Assembly: GCA_002480345.1 (NCBI GenBank)
Contig: DLBY01000113.1
Coordinates: 9,912 to 33,959 of the forward strand
DNA: 24,048 bases
Source: Phycisphaerales bacterium UBA7812
Lineage (GTDB): Bacteria > Planctomycetota > Phycisphaerae > Phycisphaerales > UBA1924
Direction of reading: 5' to 3'
Part shown: piece by piece, positions 1-5,950 of the stretch
Position numbering within the stretch: the first letter of the stretch is position 1
How the letters are laid out: each line of letters begins with the position of its first letter
The notes under the pieces: model-generated
What the model saw: only the letters and a program-made list of their open reading frames with translations
What the model was told of the DNA's origin: nothing
The model's database searches: none
Translations under genes and position numbers: made by a program

Positions 1-283
1 ACAGGTCGGCGCCCGCCTCTGCTCGCACGAATCCGCTCTTCGCGTCGATTGTGACCGTGTTCATGCGCTCGAGATCGAGAACGAGCCCATCCACGCCCCG
101 ATCCGCGACGAGCAGGTTGGCGCCGTCGCCCAACACCCGGACCCGGCGTTCGGCACGAACGCACCGCGCAACCTCTTCCACAGAGGTCGGCCTCGCAAGC
201 CGATCCGCGGTGCCGCCGACGCGGAACCATGTGGAAATCGGCGCATCCCGAATGAACTCAACCTCGGTCTGCACGGCTGTCAT
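1..283 (-). CDS. murB: UDP-N-acetylenolpyruvoylglucosamine reductase MurB, N-terminal part
   Basis: MurB is the FAD-dependent enzyme that reduces UDP-GlcNAc-enolpyruvate to UDP-MurNAc with NADPH, in the cytoplasm, for peptidoglycan synthesis. Only the first 94 codons lie in the window; the gene runs off the left edge. The translation shows the start of the FAD-binding fold: a WFRVGGTADRL segment near residue 20, then VLGDGANLLVADRGVDGLVL around residues 50-75, which matches the LGxGxNLLVxDxGxxG signature of the family. The start ATG (281-283) overlaps the murC stop as ATGA, the usual arrangement for translational coupling. It is the last gene of the minus-strand wall operon that can be seen here. 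Identification is strong despite the truncation. Confidence 0.9.
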   Translation of the reverse strand, partial: MTAVQTEVEFIRDAPISTWFRVGGTADRLARPTSVEEVARCVRAERRVRVLGDGANLLVADRGVDGLVLDLERMNTVTIDAKSGFVRAEAGADL

Positions 284-1803
284 CCGGTTGCTGCCGATTC
301 GGGATTCAGCGACCCCGGGTTCGCCTCAGACGCCGCGTCCATGAATTCGTGGGCGACCTGCCAGACCGGGCCCGCCCCCATGACCACAAGGACATCGCCA
401 TCGCGGCAGACATGCTCGAGCGCCTCGACGATCGCACCGAACGGGTAGAGGTGCATCGCGCGCACACCGCGTGACCGCAGCCTGTCGACAAGATCCGCGG
501 CGGATACTTTCTGCTTCTCGGTCTCGCTGTCCCGCACGAAATAGATGTGCGGAACGATCACGACATCGGCGTGCTCAAAACTGGTCGCGAACTCGTCCAG
601 GAGGAAACGGGTTCGGCTGTGCTGGTGCGGCTGGAAGACGCATATGAGCCGACCCGGTCTGCCCTCGAGTGCGGCGAGACGAAGCGACCGGAGCGTTGCC
701 TCGATCTCGGTAGGGTGGTGGCCGTAGTCGTCGAAAACCCGGACCGTGCCACCACTCTGGAGGCGCCTCTCGCCGAGGGTCTGGAGGCGACGATCGAGAC
801 CGGCAAAGGCGGATAGTGATCGACCGACGATCTCGGGATCCGCCCCGAGCGTGACCGCGAGCGCGGCGGCGAACGCGCTGTTCATCGCGTTATGGTCGCC
901 GGGCATGCGATTCACCCACGACGCGGCACGACCGTCCGGCGCGGTAATCGAGACTTCGCCGGTGTAGGGGTCGTGGTCCACGACCCAGTCTGCGGAAGGG
1001 CTGAAGCCCACGGTCTCCACGACGCAGGACAGGCCCGCTGTGATCTCACGCCGGTGGGCGCCATCGTGGGCGATGAGCAGCCGACCGCCCTCCGCCTCGG
1101 GAGGGACCGACGCCGCGAACCCGGCGAACGCCTCCACGACGGCATCGAGGGTGCCGTAAATATCCAGGTGGTCCGCCTCGACATTCATGACCGCGCCGAC
1201 GACGGGGCGGTGATGATGGAACGAGCGGTTGAACTCGCACGCCTCGGCGAGCAGGAGACCGGGCCGCCCCTGATAGGGTCCCGAAGGTACGGCCCTGCGT
1301 CCGAGCCTGAACCCGGTCGGGGGCGTCGCTTGAGGATCGTGGCCCTCGGAGAGGGCACCGCCGGCGAGTTGGTTGCAGGTCGCGCCGACGATGACGCCCG
1401 GATCGAGACCCGCGTCGGTCAGGACGCAGCCGAGCATCGCGGTCGTCGTGCTCTTCCCGTGTGTACCGGCGATGGAAACCCCGGTCCGCCCGCCCATGCA
1501 GCGCCCGAGGGCTTCCGCGTAGGTAAAAACAGCGAGCCCTCGCTCTGTGGCCTCGAGGTACTGGGGGTGCTCGGGCTTGATCGCCGCGGAAACAATCACC
1601 CCGTCGATGTCAGCCGGCAGGGTTCCCGACGCCTGGTCGAACGACACCTCGATGCCGTGCGCCGCGAGGGCATCGGTGACGACGCTCGGCGCGGCGTCAG
1701 ACCCGCGGACCGTCGCGCCATCCTCGGCGAGCAGGCGGGCAAGTCCCGACATGCCGCATCCGCCGATCCCGACGAGATAGGGGCTCGTGAATCCGATCGA
1801 CAT
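280..1803 (-). CDS. murC: UDP-N-acetylmuramate--L-alanine ligase MurC
   Basis: MurC adds L-alanine to UDP-MurNAc using ATP in the cytoplasm. With the start at 1803 it is 507 aa, against about 460-490 for most MurC. It has the N-terminal GIGGCGMSGLA nucleotide-binding loop (residues 12-22), the ATP P-loop GTHGKSTTT (113-121), the DHLD motif near 211, DDYGHHPTE in the C-terminal half, the FQPHQHSRT motif, and a GAG motif near the end. The reading frame stays open upstream to 1863, but the first Rossmann strand begins directly after the ATG at 1803, so the longer version is unlikely. Between the central GG and the AEACEFNRSF motif (about residues 150-182) there is an insertion of some 20 residues compared with standard MurC. 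It lies 108 bp after lpoB and overlaps murB by 4 bp. Confidence 0.95.
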   Translation of the reverse strand: MSIGFTSPYLVGIGGCGMSGLARLLAEDGATVRGSDAAPSVVTDALAAHGIEVSFDQASGTLPADIDGVIVSAAIKPEHPQYLEATERGLAVFTYAEALGRCMGGRTGVSIAGTHGKSTTTAMLGCVLTDAGLDPGVIVGATCNQLAGGALSEGHDPQATPPTGFRLGRRAVPSGPYQGRPGLLLAEACEFNRSFHHHRPVVGAVMNVEADHLDIYGTLDAVVEAFAGFAASVPPEAEGGRLLIAHDGAHRREITAGLSCVVETVGFSPSADWVVDHDPYTGEVSITAPDGRAASWVNRMPGDHNAMNSAFAAALAVTLGADPEIVGRSLSAFAGLDRRLQTLGERRLQSGGTVRVFDDYGHHPTEIEATLRSLRLAALEGRPGRLICVFQPHQHSRTRFLLDEFATSFEHADVVIVPHIYFVRDSETEKQKVSAADLVDRLRSRGVRAMHLYPFGAIVEALEHVCRDGDVLVVMGAGPVWQVAHEFMDAASEANPGSLNPESAATG

Positions 1804-1911
1804 GCACACCGTCCCGTACCCTCGGCGCACAGCGCCGTCGCCCGTATTCGAACACTCACCCATGCTGGGTGTATCGGTTGACGAGCCCGGAGAGCCGCAA
1901 TCGGAGACGCA

Positions 1912-2520
1912 TCACAGACCGACCGCACCGCCGCGGGGCGCCTGCTTGGCGACCTCCCTCTCCTCGCTCCAGACCATGGAACCGGCGCGGGGGCCATCGA
2001 GCGCCGCGACCTGCATCTGAAGGATGTACTGGAACTGGTCGATCCTTCCGACGCTCGCCCGGTCCTCGTAGAGGCGGAGCACGACAGAATAGTCGGGTGA
2101 GGGGAGCGGCTCGCCCCGCGCCGCAGCGTCCCGCCGCAGCGCCTCGACCGCGGGATCGTCGTCGACATAGGCCGTCGCGACACCCGCCCGGTTGAGCGCG
2201 TCGAGCACCCGGGCGAAGACCCTGTTTCGATCGATGTGCATCGTTCCGCGGCTCCCCTCGTTGATGAACCGGGAGACCAGCACGAGGGGAGGCCCCTGGT
2301 CATCGAACGGGACCAGACGCCCCGACCGGATGAGACCTTCCGCGAGTTCCGCGGCGAAATCCTCGAGGTCGCGCTGATTGAGCTTGCGGGTCTCGAGGGT
2401 CTGCGTCTCGCCCACCCGGTTCGTCGACGACGGGGGCCTGTTGGAGACCGGCGCGGTCTGGCAGCCCAGGGGCACGAGCGAAACAAGCGATGCGATGAGG
2501 ATGACTGCGGAGCGGGTCAT
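1912..2520 (-). CDS. LpoB-like lipoprotein (penicillin-binding protein activator family)
   Basis: This is a 202-aa predicted lipoprotein. The N-terminus is a hydrophobic signal with a lipobox (VPLGC, Cys20), followed by a Pro/Ser/Asn-rich linker and a compact domain from about residue 40. The domain has the LpoB pattern: a helix rich in Leu and Ala, a strand LVLVSRFINEGS, the helical stretch IDRNRVFARVLDALNRAG, then a conserved SPDYSVVLRLY strand and a QFQYILQMQVAALD strand. In E. coli LpoB is an outer-membrane lipoprotein that activates the bifunctional synthase PBP1b; that role here is an inference from fold and context. Gln at +2 after the lipid Cys would favour outer-membrane sorting by the E. 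coli Lol rule. A clear ribosome site (AGGAAAGGA) sits 7-8 nt before the ATG. It is preceded by the DUF1425 gene (51-bp gap) and followed by murC. Confidence 0.75.
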   Translation of the reverse strand: MTRSAVILIASLVSLVPLGCQTAPVSNRPPSSTNRVGETQTLETRKLNQRDLEDFAAELAEGLIRSGRLVPFDDQGPPLVLVSRFINEGSRGTMHIDRNRVFARVLDALNRAGVATAYVDDDPAVEALRRDAAARGEPLPSPDYSVVLRLYEDRASVGRIDQFQYILQMQVAALDGPRAGSMVWSEEREVAKQAPRGGAVGL

Positions 2521-2571
2521 CGGGTGTCCTTTCCTGAGACGAACACGGGGCCGCGCGAGAGGGGGCGGTGT

Positions 2572-3018
2572 TCAGCGATCCGAGTAGAACTCCATTCGGA
2601 AGTCGTACGCCGATGCGGTCGGCGCGACGGCTGAGACACGACGGATCGCACCGGGCGGCAGCACCACATGGCGCCACACAACGGTCGGGGCCCGGACTTC
2701 GAGGCCCCGCTCATCAAACCATGCCGTGCGATACTTGAACGGGGCATGGGCTCGGGTCGCATTCTGCACCTCCGCCTCGACAATACGGAGCCCGTCCGGT
2801 GTGATGCCCTCGATGAGGCCCGTGATCACCGCGGCCTGCGCGAAGACCTCGTCGGTGATGAGCCGTTCGTCGGCGACCGGGGTCGGGATCGCGCGACGCT
2901 CGGCAGGGCCGACGGTGTTGACGGAGGCCGGGGGTTGAGCGCATCCCGAGAGGAGCAAGGTCCCGATCGCGAAGACCCCCGCTGCGCTCCACTCGAACTT
3001 CCTGCCAGTTCTGGTCAT
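2572..3018 (-). CDS. DUF1425 / YcfL-like lipoprotein
   Basis: This 148-aa protein has a signal peptide ending in a lipobox (LLSGC, Cys26) and a single small domain. The pattern GLIEGITPDGLRIVEAEVQNATRAHAPFKYRTAWFDERGLEV fits DUF1425, the family of E. coli YcfL, a small immunoglobulin-like periplasmic domain of unknown function. In E. coli ycfL lies directly upstream of lpoB, and the same order holds here, which supports both assignments. Its ATG overlaps the stop of the upstream COG3014-like gene (ATGA), and a strong ribosome site (GGAGGAGC) lies inside the 3' end of that gene. The function is unknown; an accessory role to LpoB is only an inference from linkage. Confidence 0.75.
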   Translation of the reverse strand: MTRTGRKFEWSAAGVFAIGTLLLSGCAQPPASVNTVGPAERRAIPTPVADERLITDEVFAQAAVITGLIEGITPDGLRIVEAEVQNATRAHAPFKYRTAWFDERGLEVRAPTVVWRHVVLPPGAIRRVSAVAPTASAYDFRMEFYSDR

Positions 3019-4529
3019 CCTGCTCCTCCGACTTCCTTGCGGGCCCGCGAGGCCTCTTCAGTGCTGGAAAACTCCGGTGAGAACACCTCCGGACCTGTTC
3101 CGATTCCCGATCGCGGCATTTCCTCTTCTCCGCGTTCTCCGAGGGCCGCAACTCGTACTTGGAAGCCTACACCGGGTCGCATGCTCCGGACGAAGACGAG
3201 CGAATCCGCGTCTGAGGCCACTTCCACAAAGGCGCTGTGCCCGTCGGGCGTGCCGAGCAGGATCTCGCCGTCCCGGGGCGCCGGAAGCCTCGCATACGAG
3301 TAGGTCTTCGGGAGCGTCGCCCATCCCCGGGTGTCGGCCCTATTCTGGCTGTACAGATAAAGCCCCGCGGCGATGCGGGCCGCGGCGTTCAGCGTCTCGT
3401 CGTCCCGGGTGGCTTCGTTGATCCCGTACGAAGCGGCGATCTTCGCGCCCGCTGCGAGGATCGCCCGCGTCAGCAGGGTGGGAAATTCCTCGCGGTACTC
3501 GACCGCCATCAAGCGATCCATATCGGCGAGCGTCTCCGTGCGCACCGATGCGTCCGGGGTCTCCGCGTCGAGGTAAGGCACCGCTCGATCGTCGAACGCG
3601 AGGCGGGGGAACGCGAGCCCCACATAATCGATCGTGTCATTCAGCAGAACCAGGGGCAAATCGATTCGGATCTCCTCGCGGATCGGGCAGAAACCGCTCG
3701 CAAAGAAGATGTGCACGGACGGAGCGCGATCACCGGACGGTTCCTGTGTTTCGATCAGCAGATCGCGGGCGTGGGCGTTGTCGGTCGTGCCGACGACGCT
3801 GCGGAGCAGCGCGACACCCCGCTCGCGGTCCGCGTCGTCTCTCGGCGCCGCGAGGCGATACACCGCGTGGAGCATCTCCGCGAACGGGTTGGTGAACCCG
3901 CGATAGGGCTCGAAGGCGCGGACAGAGGCAAGGACCGCCTCGACCGCGGGGTCGCTCATCCCCGCTTCGACGCTCCGCGCGAGATCCACGCCGTTTGCCT
4001 GCCGCGCTATATCGATCGACGAGATCCGGTCAACGACCGAGGCCTCCTGCCTGAAGGCTGCCTCGTTGAATGCAAGCCTCGCTTGCTCGTCGTCGCCCAG
4101 CATCATCGCGTTCATTGCCCGGAGGGTCGGCGCCATGATGCGGTCGGTGGGCGAGCCTCGGTAGGCAACACTCAGGGGGCTGGTCGCGCTGGCGAAGAGT
4201 TCCTCGGTGAGACTCGTTCGCGGCCTCGCATCCTGCTCGTCGAAGCCCGCCTCGGCACGGAGCAGCGCTCGCGAACTCGCATCGAATCGCCCCAGCGCGT
4301 GGTCCGCGGACCCCAATTCGAGCCATCCCAGGATCTCATGAGGGCCCTTCAGACCGGAGGAGGCGAGGCTCGCGAGTTCGGCTTGGGCGAGTCTCGGCTC
4401 CGCTGCCCGGTGAGCCAGTTGGGCCTCCCGGATGGTCTGATACTGGCACCCTCCCCCCAAAGCGGCGAGACAGAGCGCCGTGAGGGCGTGGGCATCCCGG
4501 ACAAATCTCGATCCGACGGGGACTGGCAT
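3015..4529 (-). CDS. COG3014-like lipoprotein with TPR-like helices
   Basis: This 504-aa protein has a hydrophobic N-terminus and a lipobox-like GGGC (Cys28). The helical middle part resembles TPR repeats (for example HEILGWLELGSADHALGRFD). Two segments fit the uncharacterised COG3014 family: the stretch SVAYRGSPTDRIMAPTLRAMNAMMLGDDEQA (about residues 125-160), and VHIFFASGFCPIREEIRIDLPL in the second half, which corresponds to the family's aromatic-GxxPxKEE-IxLPL strand. Members of COG3014 are often found next to LpoB and DUF1425 genes, as here. The open frame extends to 4640, but the start at 4529 places the signal peptide correctly and follows a TACGCT hexamer by 10 nt. Its function is unknown. 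It is the first gene of the operon. Confidence 0.65.
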   Translation of the reverse strand: MPVPVGSRFVRDAHALTALCLAALGGGCQYQTIREAQLAHRAAEPRLAQAELASLASSGLKGPHEILGWLELGSADHALGRFDASSRALLRAEAGFDEQDARPRTSLTEELFASATSPLSVAYRGSPTDRIMAPTLRAMNAMMLGDDEQARLAFNEAAFRQEASVVDRISSIDIARQANGVDLARSVEAGMSDPAVEAVLASVRAFEPYRGFTNPFAEMLHAVYRLAAPRDDADRERGVALLRSVVGTTDNAHARDLLIETQEPSGDRAPSVHIFFASGFCPIREEIRIDLPLVLLNDTIDYVGLAFPRLAFDDRAVPYLDAETPDASVRTETLADMDRLMAVEYREEFPTLLTRAILAAGAKIAASYGINEATRDDETLNAAARIAAGLYLYSQNRADTRGWATLPKTYSYARLPAPRDGEILLGTPDGHSAFVEVASDADSLVFVRSMRPGVGFQVRVAALGERGEEEMPRSGIGTGPEVFSPEFSSTEEASRARKEVGGAG

Positions 4530-4539
4530 CTCCAGACGG

Positions 4540-4545
4540 AGCGTA
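4540..4545 (-). promoter_or_regulatory. Candidate -10 element (TACGCT) for the lipoprotein-mur operon
   Basis: The hexamer TACGCT on the minus strand ends 10 nt before the start codon at 4529. No convincing -35 box is visible. Assignment rests on the recurrence of TANNNT at this distance before several SD-less genes in the window. Confidence 0.35.
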
Positions 4546-4639
4546 CTCGCGGATCCGCTTCGAGATTCCCGAATCGACCAGATCCGATCGTTTTCCGCGT
4601 TGGCAACCGCTCCGCCGCGACCCGGGGACCGATGGGGCA

Positions 4640-4645
4640 TATATT
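4640..4645 (+). promoter_or_regulatory. Candidate -10 element (TATATT) of the tRNA gene
   Basis: TATATT stands in a short AT-rich island (4638-4648) within GC-rich DNA, 33 nt before the mature tRNA. Transcription would start near 4652, leaving a 5' leader of about 27 nt. No clear -35 box lies at the usual distance. Confidence 0.4.
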
Positions 4646-4678
4646 TTCGACCCGTCCCGGCCCTCCGGAACGGGTTTC

Positions 4679-4752
4679 GGCGAGGTAGCTCAGCCGGTTA
4701 GAGCGGAGGATTCATAACCCTCAGGTCGCGAGTTCGAGTCTCGCCCTCGCCA
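4679..4752 (+). tRNA. tRNA with anticodon CAT (Met elongator, possibly Ile2)
   Basis: The cloverleaf is complete. The acceptor stem GGCGAGG (4679-4685) pairs with CCTCGCC (4745-4751), with discriminator A4752. The D stem is GCTC/GAGC, the anticodon CAT is at 4713-4715 within TTCATAA, and the T arm is GCGAG-TTCGAGT-CTCGC. No CCA is encoded. The first pair is G-C and the anticodon stem lacks three consecutive G-C pairs next to the loop, so it is not the initiator. The pair next to the anticodon loop (A4710 with C4718) is a mismatch. A CAT anticodon may also be tRNA-Ile2 modified with lysidine, which sequence alone cannot exclude. Confidence 0.9.
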
Positions 4753-4762
4753 TTGCCGAGCG

Positions 4763-4800
4763 ACGCCCGGTCCCAGTGGACAGCCGGGCGTTTTTCTTTT
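4763..4800 (+). terminator. Rho-independent terminator after the tRNA
   Basis: The stem CGCCCGG (4764-4770) pairs with CCGGGCG (4784-4790), with a 13-nt loop, followed by a T-rich tail (4791-4800). It ends the tRNA transcript 11 nt after the mature 3' end. Confidence 0.85.
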
Positions 4801-4869
4801 GAACCTCCGCAATATCCGTGAATCCGGCGCGTTGAGCCGAGGAATACAGGTCCCAGAAGGGGGTATCCC

Positions 4870-5841
4870 ATGCGCAAGCCAGTTCTGATCGCCGCGGTCG
4901 CCGGCGCCGCCGCCGTCATCACCATCGGGGCGATCTCCCTGAACGGGGAGAAGAAGCCCGCGGTGGATCCCGTGTCCGCTGCCCCTCGGCCCGCGGCCGA
5001 CGACAGCACGATCATGCGGACCCGCCCGCCCCGTCTCGAGCCCTCAGAGGCTGAAGCGATTCCCGAGCGCCCAGAGCGATCGATGGAACTCGCGGAGCGT
5101 CCGGAGCAGGAGCAGGACGAGCGAACGGGTCGGGACCGCTGGCGTCCGAGGCTCGGCGACCGCCCGATGAGCGCCGAGGAGTGGTCGGAACGGTTCGAGC
5201 GGATGCAGGCTCGCCGGCAGGAGTTCATGGACCGCTTCGACACGGACGGGGACGGCGAGATCTCCGAGGAAGAACGCGAGGCGATCCGGGATTTCTGGCG
5301 CCAGCGTCGCGAAGAGGAACGCGAGCGTCGGCTCGTCGAACGATTCGACGCCGACGGTGACGGCATACTGAACGAAGATGAGCGGATGGTCGCGGAAGCG
5401 GAGATGGAGGCCCGCCGGGTCGAGCGGCAGGCCCGGATGACCGAGCGGTTTGATACCGACGGAGACGGGCAGCTCTCCGAGGCGGAGTCCCAAGCGGCCC
5501 GCGAGTCGTTCCGCCGCGGGCGCGGGGGGGACGACCGGGGCGGGAACCCGGGCGACCGGTGGAGACGCGCGATCGAGCAGTACGACCGGGACGGCGACGG
5601 TGAGTTAAACCTCGACGAGTCGTACGACGCGTATCTCGATCAGTTCGATCAGCGGACGCGTCGCGAGTTCGTCCGTCGCTATGACACCAACGACAACGGA
5701 GGGATCGACGCCTCGGACCTGAACGCCTTCATGGAACGGTACAAGGCGGAGGATCCCTCGACGGACATCAACGGGGACGGGCGAATCGACGAGCGCGATG
5801 TCGAGCGGTTCCGGGACCTGATGTTCGCGACCACGCCCTGA
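4870..5841 (+). CDS. Exported EF-hand protein with six calcium-binding loops
   Basis: This 323-aa protein has a hydrophobic N-terminal segment (about residues 5-24) that acts as a signal peptide or anchor, with no lipobox. A Pro/Arg/Glu-rich linker runs to about residue 100. Six canonical 12-residue EF-hand loops follow, starting at Asp124, Asp160, Asp195, Asp239, Asp272 and Asp299. The first four have the DxDxDG pattern and end in Glu; the last two (DTNDNG and DINGDG) end in Asp, like dockerin loops. The helices between them are very rich in Arg and Glu. Calcium binding outside the cytoplasm is a reasonable inference; the partner is unknown. The ribosome site GAAGGGGG (4856-4863) supports the ATG at 4870. 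It is a single gene, bounded by the tRNA terminator upstream and its own terminator downstream. Confidence 0.85.
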   Translation: MRKPVLIAAVAGAAAVITIGAISLNGEKKPAVDPVSAAPRPAADDSTIMRTRPPRLEPSEAEAIPERPERSMELAERPEQEQDERTGRDRWRPRLGDRPMSAEEWSERFERMQARRQEFMDRFDTDGDGEISEEEREAIRDFWRQRREEERERRLVERFDADGDGILNEDERMVAEAEMEARRVERQARMTERFDTDGDGQLSEAESQAARESFRRGRGGDDRGGNPGDRWRRAIEQYDRDGDGELNLDESYDAYLDQFDQRTRREFVRRYDTNDNGGIDASDLNAFMERYKAEDPSTDINGDGRIDERDVERFRDLMFATTP

Positions 5842-5886
5842 CCAAGTCGATCCGAGAGCTGTCGATCAACTCTTGCGAGTGAGCTG

Positions 5887-5915
5887 GTCCGCCCCCGATG
5901 GGGCGGACTTTTTTT
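5887..5915 (+). terminator. Rho-independent terminator after the EF-hand gene
   Basis: A 9-bp perfect stem GTCCGCCCC (5887-5895) and GGGGCGGAC (5900-5908) with the loop CGAT is followed by seven T (5909-5915). There is no T run on the opposite strand, so it serves the plus-strand gene only. Confidence 0.92.
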
Positions 5916-5950
5916 CGCGCACGGATCCATTCACTCCCGGAGGGCTCTCA

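Noticed and set aside
892..1881. Open frame of 329 aa on the plus strand opposite murC
   Set aside because: It mirrors a gene with all MurC motifs; its product is Arg/Gly-rich and has no recognisable domain. Such mirror frames are common in high-GC DNA.
1804..1911. Possible terminator between lpoB and murC
   Set aside because: Small hairpins are present (CACCC-AGCAT-GGGTG and GGCGC-TGT-GCGCC on the minus strand), but there is no T run, so read-through into murC is more likely.
3237..4688. Open frame of 483 aa on the plus strand opposite the COG3014-like gene
   Set aside because: It is antisense to a coherent lipoprotein gene in an operon, runs into the tRNA, and has no domain or signal peptide.
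4698..5366. Minus-strand frame of 222 aa over the tRNA and the EF-hand gene
   Set aside because: It is Ser/Arg-rich, runs antisense through the tRNA and the terminator, and has no domain.
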